A stretch of DNA of 5,775 nucleotides from JBBRYW01 sp038253945 (GCA_038253945.1 JBBSGR010000039.1:1-5775), one strand, 5' to 3'; shown: positions 1-5,711, counted from the first letter of the stretch. The notes: generated by a model from the sequence alone, not told the origin. Program-made: numbers and translations.

Positions 1-1
1 C

Positions 2-1120
2 GTCGAGAAGAGCCTCCTCCGCCACACGAACGACCGCTTCTGGATGCTGGAAACGATCCGCGAGTACGCCGCCGAGCGACTCGAGGCCTCCGGCGAGGCC
101 GAGGCGATCCGCCGTCGGCGCGCGGAGTTCTTCCTGCGCGTCGCCGAGTCCACGTGCCTCGCCGTGGAACGCATCCAGGAGGGCAGGATGCGCTACGACC
201 TCGCGCTCGCCGAGCAGGACAACATGCGCGCGGCGCTCGACTGGGCGCTCGACGCCGACCCCGAGCTTGGGCTGCGGATTGCCGTCGAGCTCGAGCAGTT
301 CTGGATCTCGAAGGACGCGTCGGAGGGGGTGCGTCGGCTCGCGGTGCTCTACGACCGGGCGGGCGACATCCCGCTCGAACTGCGAGCAGCCGTTCTCCGC
401 GTGTTCGGCGGAACGGCACAGATCTCCGGCGACCAGAAAGCAGCGCGGGAGCTCTACGAGGCGAGCCTGGCCACGTACGAGCGCGTCGGCGACGAGTGGG
501 GAGTGATCCACCTGCGCCACCGCCTCGCCACCTCCGCGGTCAACTTCGACGACTGGCACATGGCCCGGTCGCTGGCCGAAGAGAATCTGATCCGAGCACG
601 AGCCCTCGGATCGAAGTACCTGGAGACCGAGGCCGTGGGGATGCTCGGGGACCTGGAGTCTCACGACGGGAATATCGACCGGGCGATGCAATTGACACGG
701 CGGTACGTCGAGCTTTCACGGGAGATCGGCTTCCTCTGGTTCGAGGCCGGCGGACTGGCGGACCTCGGCGAGCTCTCGCTCAAGCTCGGCCGCGCTGGCG
801 AGGCGGAGGAGCACGCCCGAGCCGCACTCGAGCTCTTCCGGACGATGGAGGACCGTCGCCTAGAGCTGTATACGATCGCCCTTCTCGCCGCCGTCGCACG
901 AGCGCGAGGAGACGTCGCGCGCGCAGGGCTACTGTGGGGCGCAGTCGAATCCGAGGAAGCGCAGACACCCCCGAGCCCCGCCGTGAAGCAGTACATCGAC
1001 GGATTCGGAGAGCAGGCCCTCAGGGAGCCGAGACCGGAGCTCGAGACAGGGCTCGAGACGGGCCGTCGACTCAGCTGGGACGAGGCGGTCGAGTACGCGC
1101 TCGGCGAGAGCGATGCCTGA
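2..1120 (+). CDS. C-terminal part of a STAND ATPase / TPR regulator (5' end outside window)
   Basis: The open frame runs in from the window edge, and 372 residues plus a TGA stop are visible. It begins with the end of a STAND/NB-ARC winged-helix region: VEKSLL, then WMLETIREYAAERLEASGEA. This matches the equivalent part of the large gene downstream (VDKALV, then LQTIGEYARERLESAGEA), so the two are paralogues. The rest is helical and TPR-like: repeated A-rich helix pairs such as GDQKAARELYEASLATYERV and GRAGEAEEHARAALELF, followed by the tail GRRLSWDEAVEYAL, which the downstream gene shares as GRRLTIEEALDLA. Proteins of this class are cytoplasmic signalling ATPases whose TPR array binds a partner or ligand; the ligand here is unknown. 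A cyclase domain at the missing N-terminus is likely by analogy but not seen. No LuxR-type HTH is visible at the C-terminus. The stop overlaps the ATG of the next cyclase remnant by 8 bp, indicating former translational coupling. Confidence 0.88.
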   Translation, partial: VEKSLLRHTNDRFWMLETIREYAAERLEASGEAEAIRRRRAEFFLRVAESTCLAVERIQEGRMRYDLALAEQDNMRAALDWALDADPELGLRIAVELEQFWISKDASEGVRRLAVLYDRAGDIPLELRAAVLRVFGGTAQISGDQKAARELYEASLATYERVGDEWGVIHLRHRLATSAVNFDDWHMARSLAEENLIRARALGSKYLETEAVGMLGDLESHDGNIDRAMQLTRRYVELSREIGFLWFEAGGLADLGELSLKLGRAGEAEEHARAALELFRTMEDRRLELYTIALLAAVARARGDVARAGLLWGAVESEEAQTPPSPAVKQYIDGFGEQALREPRPELETGLETGRRLSWDEAVEYALGESDA

Positions 1121-1390
1121 GCTTCCCTCCGGCACCGTCACCTTTCGTTACACCGACATCGAAGGCTCGACTCAGTTGCTGCACGAGCTCGGGGAGCGGT
1201 ACGCGGACGCGCTCGCGGAGCATCGCCGGATCCTGCGGCAGGCGTTCAGCGCGCACGGCGGGGTCGAGGTGGATACGCAGGGGACGCCTTCTTCGTCGCC
1301 TTCCCGACCGGCCGGGCGCGGTCGCGGCCCGCGCGCGAGGCGCAGGAGGCATAGGCGGGGCCGATTCGCGTCCGGATGGGCCTGCACCGC
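1113..1390 (+). pseudogene. Broken N-terminus of a class III adenylate/guanylate cyclase domain protein
   Basis: The ATG at 1113 overlaps the preceding stop (ATGCCTGA). The first 57 codons give a typical actinobacterial class III cyclase N-terminus: GTVTFRYTDIEGST (first metal-binding Asp is residue 15), then ELGERYADALAEHRRIL and GGVEVDTQG. The family continues TQGDAFFVAF, but here the G run at 1281-1284 is one base short, so the reading switches to nonsense that ends at 1397. In the shifted frame (from 1286) DAFFVAFPTG is restored, then AREAQEA, then an in-frame TAG at 1352-1354, then AGPIRVRMGLH up to 1387. After that the similarity stops in mid-domain. The stretch between FPTG and AREAQEA also looks scrambled, suggesting further small indels. 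The nucleotide-binding half, any STAND ATPase and any TPR region are absent. This is most likely a decayed member of the same paralogue family as its neighbours. The frame lesion, stop and truncation together make a simple sequencing slip an insufficient explanation. Confidence 0.82.
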
Positions 1391-1455
1391 TCAATGATTT
1401 GGGGAAGGGGCGGCTAAACCGGATACCCTCTTGAGAGAATCACATCACCGGACCG

Positions 1456-1830
1456 CCGCCGAAATTCCACGGCGAGCGGGACATCCTCACGGCCGACCTC
1501 GTGGATCGGCCATTCCACTACCACGACTGGCCGAGGACACGGTCGAGTTGATGCGCCAGAGCTGGAGTGGGTGCGCTCCTTCGATGCCGATGTCGAGCCG
1601 GTATCCGACGCCTACGCCCGCCTATCTCCCGACGGTGCAGACCATTGGCCCATCCTCCTCAGACGTCTGCAGCGCATGTGGGCCGTGGAACCAAACTTCG
1701 CGCGCGAGCAACTGCAGAGCATCGAGGCGCCCACGTCGAGATGTTCAGAACGATCCCCGCTGCCGCAGCTGTGTGTGGTGCCGCACTCCGGTCACGGCGT
1801 GATGCCGAAGGAGCCGATCCTGAGGTTCCG
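1456..1830 (+). pseudogene. Remnant of an alpha/beta-fold hydrolase, with lesions and internal deletions
   Basis: Hydrolase-like pieces occur in order but in different frames. Frame 1 up to about 1527 gives LTADLVDRPFHYHD. A base is then missing, and frame 0 continues as LAEDTVELMRQ to 1559. Frame 2 resumes near 1556 with ELEWVRSFDADVEPVSDAYA, then SPDGADHWPILLRRLQRMW, EPNFAREQL and IEAPT to 1735. Frame 1 then gives VEMFRTIPAA (1735-1764). One extra base later, frame 2 gives QLCVVPHSGHGVMPKEPIL to about 1822. In the family, the nucleophile elbow (GxSxG) lies between the LAEDT helix and the cap region, and the acid-bearing strand (VxAGDxD) lies between APT and the VEMF helix. Both are missing, so only the putative catalytic His (GHG, about 1795) remains. 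There is no usable start codon in a continuous frame. The gene is non-functional, and its original substrate cannot be inferred. Confidence 0.75.
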
Positions 1831-1843
1831 CGCAGCGCTCGTC

Positions 1844-2326
1844 TCAGGCGTCGGAGTTCGGCGGCGCCATGATGGCCTCGAGCCGTTCGAGACTGGCGGC
1901 CGGCCACAAGACCTTCGAGTCGTAGTAGACCTCGAACGCGGGCACCGAGTCCGGCAGCTCGATCCAGGGCAGCTTGGACTTGGTGAAGATATGAACGTCG
2001 GGCGCGACTCCCGACGGCTGATCGAGCGTACCGCCGCGAACGAACCGCACCTCGGGGCGTCCGTACTGACTGAAAACCGCCACCTGGCAGGTCGGACATC
2101 GGAAGATCCGCTGCTTGCTGCCGTCGTCGCGAGGCACGTCGACCGGCTGCGGGACTCCCGCCGGCAGCTCCATACGGTCGGCCTCGATCAGCAGGTTGAT
2201 GACGAACGCGCTTCCGGTCTGCCGCTGGCAGTTGAGGCAATGACAGCAATGCGTGATGAGCGGATCGAACGTAAGCCGGTAGCGAACCTCTCCGCAGGCG
2301 CAGCCACCGTCACGTGGGACACTCAT
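1844..2326 (-). CDS. GFA / CENP-V domain zinc protein (glutathione-dependent formaldehyde-activating enzyme-like)
   Basis: This is an intact 160-residue ORF with ATG at 2326 and TGA ending at 1844. A strong AGGAGGAG lies 4 nt upstream of the ATG. The cysteine pattern is that of the Gfa fold: C9-A-C11-G near the N-terminus, C28-H-C30-L-N-C33 followed by QRQTGSAF, and C77-P-T-C80. In characterised Gfa, the first and last pairs hold a structural zinc and the middle triad holds the second zinc. The C-terminal HIFTKSKLPWIELPDSVPAF is also characteristic (the HxxxxSKxPW motif). The length is normal for the family. Many bacterial members are annotated as aldehyde-activating or S-(hydroxymethyl)glutathione synthase, but most are uncharacterised. 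Actinobacteria usually use mycothiol rather than glutathione, so the formaldehyde/GSH role should not be assumed. The gene is divergent from the cyclase gene, with 132 bp between starts, and runs tail-on into the hydrolase remnant. Confidence 0.93.
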   Translation of the reverse strand: MSVPRDGGCACGEVRYRLTFDPLITHCCHCLNCQRQTGSAFVINLLIEADRMELPAGVPQPVDVPRDDGSKQRIFRCPTCQVAVFSQYGRPEVRFVRGGTLDQPSGVAPDVHIFTKSKLPWIELPDSVPAFEVYYDSKVLWPAASLERLEAIMAPPNSDA

Positions 2327-2330
2327 TGAT

Positions 2331-2338
2331 CTCCTCCT
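2331..2338 (-). promoter_or_regulatory. Shine-Dalgarno site of the GFA-type gene
   Basis: Read on the minus strand the sequence is AGGAGGAG, followed by ATCA and then the ATG at 2326. The near-consensus site with 4-nt spacing (about 7 from the GGAGG core) fixes this ATG as the start. Confidence 0.7.
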
Positions 2339-2447
2339 CGAGGACAGGCGACGGAGTCCGGACAGTAGCCCGTTCCGCGCTTACTTAACCCGCAGACCGC
2401 GATAGGGTCACCGCGATGCCGATCCTCCCGTCCTCGAGGGCGGGCCG

Positions 2448-2453
2448 AGGGAG
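2448..2453 (+). promoter_or_regulatory. Shine-Dalgarno site selecting the GTG start of the cyclase/STAND gene
   Basis: AGGGAG lies 5 nt before the GTG at 2459. No ATG in this frame precedes the conserved cyclase strand (LVAVVFTD at residues 9-16), so the GTG is the natural start. The 132-bp divergent intergenic region (2327-2458) contains one AT-rich patch, TTACTTAA at 2381-2388, which could belong to a promoter. I cannot assign convincing -35/-10 pairs for either gene. Confidence 0.55.
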
Positions 2454-2458
2454 CACTC

Positions 2459-3319
2459 GTGAGTGAGCGGCTCGAACGTCGGCTCGTGGCGGTGGTGTTC
2501 ACCGACATGGTCGGGTACACGGCGCTGTTGCAGGCGGACGAACGCCTGGGACTCGACAAGCGCGATCGGTACATGAGTGCGCTCGACAGCCACCACGACG
2601 CGTTCGGCGGGACAATCGTCCAGCGGCTCGGGGACGGCAGCCTGAGCATGTTCCCGAGCTCGCTCTCAGCCGTGCTCGCCGCAGTCGCGATCCAGCGGGA
2701 GCTCGCCGCGCACGAGGTTCCGGTACGCATCGGCGTCCACGTAGGCGAGGTAATCGTCGAGCCCGAGCGGCTCACCGGCGACGCGGTGAACATCGCTGCC
2801 CGCATCGAGTCCTTCGCGGTGCCCGGAGGGGTGATGTTGTCCGACTCCGCCTACGATCAGATCAAGAACCGCGGCGACGTCGGCGTCGTACGCCTCGGGC
2901 GGTTCAGGCTCAAGAACGTCGGGCGCCCGTTCGAGCTCTATGCGGTATCGACCGACGGCATCGTGGTGCCCGATCCGGGCGCGCTGGAGGGCAAGGGCGA
3001 GCGGTTCGCCAGTCTGCCGAGCAACCTGCCCGAACCGGCCGCGACACTGGTCGGCCGGGCAGCCGATCTGGCCTCCCTCATCGAGCTGGCTCGCGAACAT
3101 CGGGTCGTCACGATCACAGGTCCCGGCGGTGTCGAAAAGACCCGCATCGTCGTCGAGCTCGGCCGGCTGCTCGCGCCAGTTCCTGGACGGTGTGGCGTTC
3201 ATCGCGCTGGCCGACGTCACCGACCCCGCACAGTTTCTCCCCGCTCTCGCGGACACGCTGGACGTGAAGGAGGCCGAGGGGCGCACGCTCGGCGACGGCG
3301 TCGCCGCATTGATCGGTGA
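2459..3319 (+). CDS. Class III nucleotide cyclase domain plus start of STAND ATPase (N-terminal part of a frameshifted gene)
   Basis: As the sequence stands, translation from GTG 2459 gives 286 residues, but only the first 239 or so are family-like. Residues 9-163 form a class III cyclase homology domain. Metal-binding Asp are D16 (FTDMVGYT) and D59 (RLGDGS). The transition-state Asn and Arg are N111 and R115 (GDAVNIAARIES). The purine-selecting positions, Lys and Asp in classical adenylyl cyclases, are Q55 and R104. M. tuberculosis Rv0386, also a cyclase-ATPase fusion, has Gln/Asn there. A linker follows, then the STAND entry motif LPEPAATLVGRAADL (residues 190-204) and Walker A GPGGVEKT (221-228), where the usual GK is EK. 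From about residue 240 the frame is wrong: Arg-rich nonsense runs to the stop at 3319, while the family sequence continues in another frame. The likely intended role is nucleotide-dependent signalling in the cytoplasm; cyclase activity is uncertain. Confidence 0.85.
   Translation: MSERLERRLVAVVFTDMVGYTALLQADERLGLDKRDRYMSALDSHHDAFGGTIVQRLGDGSLSMFPSSLSAVLAAVAIQRELAAHEVPVRIGVHVGEVIVEPERLTGDAVNIAARIESFAVPGGVMLSDSAYDQIKNRGDVGVVRLGRFRLKNVGRPFELYAVSTDGIVVPDPGALEGKGERFASLPSNLPEPAATLVGRAADLASLIELAREHRVVTITGPGGVEKTRIVVELGRLLAPVPGRCGVHRAGRRHRPRTVSPRSRGHAGREGGRGAHARRRRRRIDR
3173..3178 (+). other. Frameshift site joining the cyclase/ATPase part to the TPR part
   Basis: Before this point the family-like reading is codon frame 2 (ELGRLLA, ending with GCG at 3173-3175). 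After it, it is frame 0 (QFLDGVAFIALADV, from CAG at 3177). Removing one C at 3176/3177 joins them into a single reading of about 916 codons to the stop at 5210. It is a one-base insertion, either a real mutation or a sequence error. No slippery heptamer or obvious programmed-frameshift element is visible at the site. Confidence 0.8.
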
Positions 3320-5210
3320 CAAGAAGGCGCTTCTGCTCCTGGACAACCTCGAGCAGGTCGTGTCGGCCGCGGCGGAGTTGGCCGGTCTGATCGAGCGCTG
3401 CCCTGGGCTGCGGATCGTGACCACGAGCAGGACGCCGCTGAGGATTGCCGCCGAACGGGAGTATCCGCTTGCCCCGCTCGAGCTTCCCCCGCTGTCCGAT
3501 CCGGGCTCGACCGAGTCGCTCGAAAGGTATCCGGCCATCGAGCTGTTCGTCGAACGTGCGAGAACGACCAGAGGCTCGTTCGAGCTGACGCCGGAGAACG
3601 CCGTGGCCGTCGCGGCGGTCTGCCGGCGCCTGGACGGCCTGCCGCTCGCTCTCGAGCTCGCTGCCGCCCGCCTCCGGCTCCTGTCTCCGGAGGAGCTGCT
3701 CGACCGTCTCGATCACGCCCTCCAAGTGCTCACATCCGGCTCCCGCGACACTCCCAAGCGGCAGCAGACGCTGCGCGCCACGATCGACTGGAGCCACTCG
3801 CTCCTCGAGGAGTCGGAGCAGCGCCTGTTCCGGCGCATGGCCGTCTTCGCCGGAGGGTGCACGTTCGCGGACGTCGAGGCCGTCTGCGCAGACGCCGGCG
3901 AGACCATCCTCGACGAGCTGGAGTCGCTCGTCGACAAGGCTCTCGTGCAGACGGACGGCCAGGGCGACCGGCTCCGGACGCTGCAGACGATCGGCGAGTA
4001 CGCCCGCGAGCGCCTGGAGAGCGCGGGCGAGGCGCGTGACGTCGCGCTGAGGCACGCCCGCCGTTATGCAGAGCTCGGCCGGGAAATCCGCGACGGCATC
4101 GAAGGCACCGATCAGATCGGATCCCTCGAACGCGGCATCGCCGAGGAGGGCAATCTCCAGGCCGCGCTCGACACGCTCCTGGCAACGGCAAAGGACGGCG
4201 ACGCTCCTGCCTGCGAAGAGGGCCTGCAGCTCTGCGGCGACCTGTGGCTGTACTGGCACATTCGCGGTAAGAACCTCACCGCCCGGGAGTACGCCGGGTC
4301 CTTCATCGAAGCCGACACCGGTAGCTCTCCCACAGTGGGCCGGGCGGGCGCACTTCTCACGGCGGGACTGGCGTCGGACGTGCTGGGTCAGTTCGAGCGG
4401 GCGAACGACGAGTGGGCCGAGGCGTATCGGATCGCCGCAGAGCTCGAAGCCGATCGCGAGCTCTGCATCGCCGCGTTCTGCCAGGGCCTCGGGCTGCTCC
4501 GATTCGACCTAGAAGCCGGGCTCAGGTGGACGAGAGAGAGCATTGCGAGGAGCCGCGCCCTCGGCTTCACCTGGAGCGAGGCGTTTGCCTCGACACTCGA
4601 CGGCATCCTCAACGCCGTCGCGGGCGACCTCGACACGGCGCAGACGAGGTACTCCCAAGCGCTCGAGGTTCAACAGCGGATCCGCGACGAGGAAGGAGCG
4701 GGCCTGTCGCTCGGCGGCCTCGCGCAACTGGCATCCGGTCGAGATGACCTGGCGAGCGCGCTCGACCTCTACCGGCAGTCTCTGGCTTCATTCGAAGCGA
4801 TCGGCGACCGCGCCGAGGAAGCCCGGATCCTCTCCGAGCTGGCGTGGACGCATCTCAGGCACGAAGACCCTGCGCTCGCACGCCGATACTTCCTCGACTC
4901 GGTCAAGGCCTACACCGACGTGGCGAGCGTCCGTGGAGTCGGGCTCTCGCTGATCGGACTCGCAGCCACCGAGGCCGTCGAGCTTCGCCCCGAGACGGCC
5001 GTACAGATCGCGGCCGCGGCGGAGGTCTTCGCCCAGCAGGAGGGCATCCTCAACGTCTACTCCGACGAGACGCCGGGGCGCGAGTTCGTCGACCAGGCAC
5101 GAGCGGCACTCTCGACCGACGATGTCGCCCGAGCGACCGAGGTCGGCCGCAGGCTCACCATCGAGGAAGCACTGGATCTGGCCAGAAATCCTGAAACGGT
5201 CTCGGTGTAG
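3177..5210 (+). CDS. STAND/NB-ARC ATPase core, winged helix and TPR array (C-terminal part of the frameshifted cyclase gene)
   Basis: This frame continues the preceding cyclase gene; residue numbers refer to the repaired 916-residue protein. Walker B is KALLLLDNLEQ with Asp295 (3342-3344). A sensor-like RIVTTSRTPL follows at 318-327, and GLPLALELAAARL, the GxP motif, begins at 393. The winged-helix stretch QQTLRATIDWSHSLL, then LFRRMAVFAGG, starts at about 435. From about 550 to 890 there are TPR-like helix pairs, for example GDLDTAQTRYSQALEVQQRI and GRDDLASALDLYRQSLASFE. The C-terminus is GRRLTIEEALDLARNPE, shared with the upstream paralogue, with no LuxR HTH after it. STAND proteins act as ATP-driven switches in which the TPR region senses and the N-terminal effector responds; here the effector would be the cyclase. 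If the frameshift is real, this half has no obvious start: the first in-frame GTG after the shift is 3192, with no convincing ribosome binding site. Confidence 0.82.
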   Translation, partial: QFLDGVAFIALADVTDPAQFLPALADTLDVKEAEGRTLGDGVAALIGDKKALLLLDNLEQVVSAAAELAGLIERCPGLRIVTTSRTPLRIAAEREYPLAPLELPPLSDPGSTESLERYPAIELFVERARTTRGSFELTPENAVAVAAVCRRLDGLPLALELAAARLRLLSPEELLDRLDHALQVLTSGSRDTPKRQQTLRATIDWSHSLLEESEQRLFRRMAVFAGGCTFADVEAVCADAGETILDELESLVDKALVQTDGQGDRLRTLQTIGEYARERLESAGEARDVALRHARRYAELGREIRDGIEGTDQIGSLERGIAEEGNLQAALDTLLATAKDGDAPACEEGLQLCGDLWLYWHIRGKNLTAREYAGSFIEADTGSSPTVGRAGALLTAGLASDVLGQFERANDEWAEAYRIAAELEADRELCIAAFCQGLGLLRFDLEAGLRWTRESIARSRALGFTWSEAFASTLDGILNAVAGDLDTAQTRYSQALEVQQRIRDEEGAGLSLGGLAQLASGRDDLASALDLYRQSLASFEAIGDRAEEARILSELAWTHLRHEDPALARRYFLDSVKAYTDVASVRGVGLSLIGLAATEAVELRPETAVQIAAAAEVFAQQEGILNVYSDETPGREFVDQARAALSTDDVARATEVGRRLTIEEALDLARNPETVSV

Positions 5211-5245
5211 AACCGCCTGCAGCTCAAGACGTCTCACCGAGACCG
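5197..5245 (+). terminator. Possible stem-loop over the stop of the large gene
   Basis: A perfect 11-bp inverted repeat is present: CGGTCTCGGTG (5197-5207) and CACCGAGACCG (5235-5245), separated by 27 nt and including the TAG stop. The stem is GC-rich and well placed for transcription termination between convergent genes. However, there is no T-run after it and the loop is long. The right arm also falls inside the MarR-like remnant, so it may be coincidental. Confidence 0.3.
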
Positions 5246-5355
5246 CCCCCGGTCATCTGCAAGGCGTGGCGGAACTGTTCGTCGCCCAGCTCGATGAGCA
5301 GGAGCTTGCTGCTCTCAAGAGTCCCTGGACAAGGTCGCCGTCGGCTGCACTTCGT
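5233..5355 (+). pseudogene. C-terminal remnant of a MarR-family transcriptional regulator
   Basis: Frame 1 from 5233 reads LTETAPGHLQGVAELFVAQL, then DEQELAALKS up to 5322. This resembles the end of MarR-type regulators, where the wing strand VRLTEAG is followed by a dimerisation helix of the type APGHLEGVRELF...LTxEELAAL. One base then appears to be missing near 5322-5325, and frame 0 continues LDKVAVGCTSSE, a plausible end of the same helix. No DNA-binding HTH, start codon or ribosome binding site lies upstream, because the stop of the large gene is only 23 bp away. Between LTE and APGH the usual helix turn (AGRAxxEAA) is shortened. This is a dead fragment, called from motif memory rather than a search. 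It occupies most of the 186-bp gap between the convergent genes. Confidence 0.55.
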
Positions 5356-5362
5356 CTGAGAG

Positions 5363-5379
5363 CCGGCGCGCGTCGCCGG
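5363..5379 (-). terminator. Hairpin downstream of the 94-residue gene
   Basis: CCGGCG (5363-5368), loop CGCGT, CGCCGG (5374-5379) form a perfect 6-bp GC stem. It sits 17 bp beyond the minus-strand stop at 5397, a typical place for a terminator. There is no clear T-tract on the minus strand after it (CTCTCAG), so the assignment is weak. Confidence 0.3.
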
Positions 5380-5396
5380 AAAGCCTGCGAGGTGAG

Positions 5397-5681
5397 TCAG
5401 GCCGTCATGCGAGTTGCGACGTCATATTTCGTCACCGACGTACGCCGCCCCGGCGTGTCGCCGGCCGGCATCGCGCTCAGCATCTCGTCGCCACGCTTGT
5501 AGTCGTCCTCGGTCTCGAAGAAGACAACCACGAGCGATTTCTCGGCCTCGGGGTCGTGGAGCACGATGACCTCGGTCCCCGGGAATCCTTCCGGCTGCTG
5601 CCCCTCTTGCATCTCGCGGTCCATCTCGTCCATGCGGGCCTTGTCGACCCCTTCGAAGGTCACAACACGTGCGAGCGCCAT
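5397..5681 (-). CDS. Small ABM-like (dimeric alpha-beta barrel) protein of unknown function
   Basis: This is an intact 94-residue ORF with ATG at 5681 preceded by GGGAGG and TGA ending at 5397. The order of elements is a beta strand ALARVVTFEGV, an acidic helix KARMDEMDREMQEG, a loop EGFPG, a strand TEVIVLHDPEAEKSLVVVFF, a helix TEDDYKRGDEMLSAMP, and a final strand TSVTKYDVATRM. That layout and length fit the ferredoxin-like antibiotic-biosynthesis-monooxygenase (ABM) superfamily, which usually dimerises. Its closest resemblance, from memory, is to conserved hypothetical proteins of soil actinobacteria. No signal peptide, membrane segment or metal-binding cluster is visible, so it is probably cytoplasmic. 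No reaction can be assigned, since many ABM-fold proteins are not monooxygenases. It lies 30 bp downstream of another minus-strand gene end, possibly in the same operon, and converges with the large regulator gene. Confidence 0.85.
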   Translation of the reverse strand: MALARVVTFEGVDKARMDEMDREMQEGQQPEGFPGTEVIVLHDPEAEKSLVVVFFETEDDYKRGDEMLSAMPAGDTPGRRTSVTKYDVATRMTA

Positions 5682-5686
5682 TTCAA

Positions 5687-5692
5687 CCTCCC
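5687..5692 (-). promoter_or_regulatory. Shine-Dalgarno site of the 94-residue gene
   Basis: On the minus strand the sequence is GGGAGG, followed by TTGAA and then the ATG at 5681. The 5-nt spacing and near-consensus sequence support this start. Confidence 0.65.
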
Positions 5693-5711
5693 AGTCGATT
5701 GCGGTAAGACC

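Noticed and set aside
154..1434. Plus-strand 426-codon open frame overlapping the first TPR gene
   Set aside because: The Arg-rich translation is typical of an out-of-frame reading. The true TPR-coding frame covers the same bases.
1391..1455. Promoter or start of a new gene using TTG at 1431
   Set aside because: No ribosome binding site, and the frame only catches one short hydrolase piece before the next lesion. It reads as junction sequence between two remnants.
1571..2329. Plus-strand 252-codon ORF as a single hydrolase-like gene
   Set aside because: Only its first part (to about 1830) carries hydrolase-like pieces. The rest is antisense to the GFA gene, so the ORF is a pseudogene fragment extended by chance.
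2335..2439. Repeated palindrome TCCTCGAGG at 2335-2343 and 2431-2439 in the divergent intergenic region, considered as an operator pair
   Set aside because: CTCGAG-containing words recur throughout the coding sequence here (for example CTCCTCGAGGAG around 3803), and the first copy overlaps the ribosome binding site of the GFA gene. Chance is the simplest explanation.
3173..3178. Programmed ribosomal frameshift
   Set aside because: There is no slippery heptamer and no clear downstream structure. The altered Walker A nearby and the other lesions in the region make mutation or sequence error more likely.
2666..3538. Minus-strand open frame (290 codons) opposite the cyclase domain
   Set aside because: It is a Ser/Arg-rich shadow of the cyclase/STAND coding sequence, with no ribosome binding site and no motif.
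3114..4259. Long minus-strand open frame (381 codons) opposite the ATPase region
   Set aside because: It is antisense to clearly conserved STAND motifs. Its translation is R/E/Q-rich with no recognisable domain, as expected from the complement of a high-GC gene.
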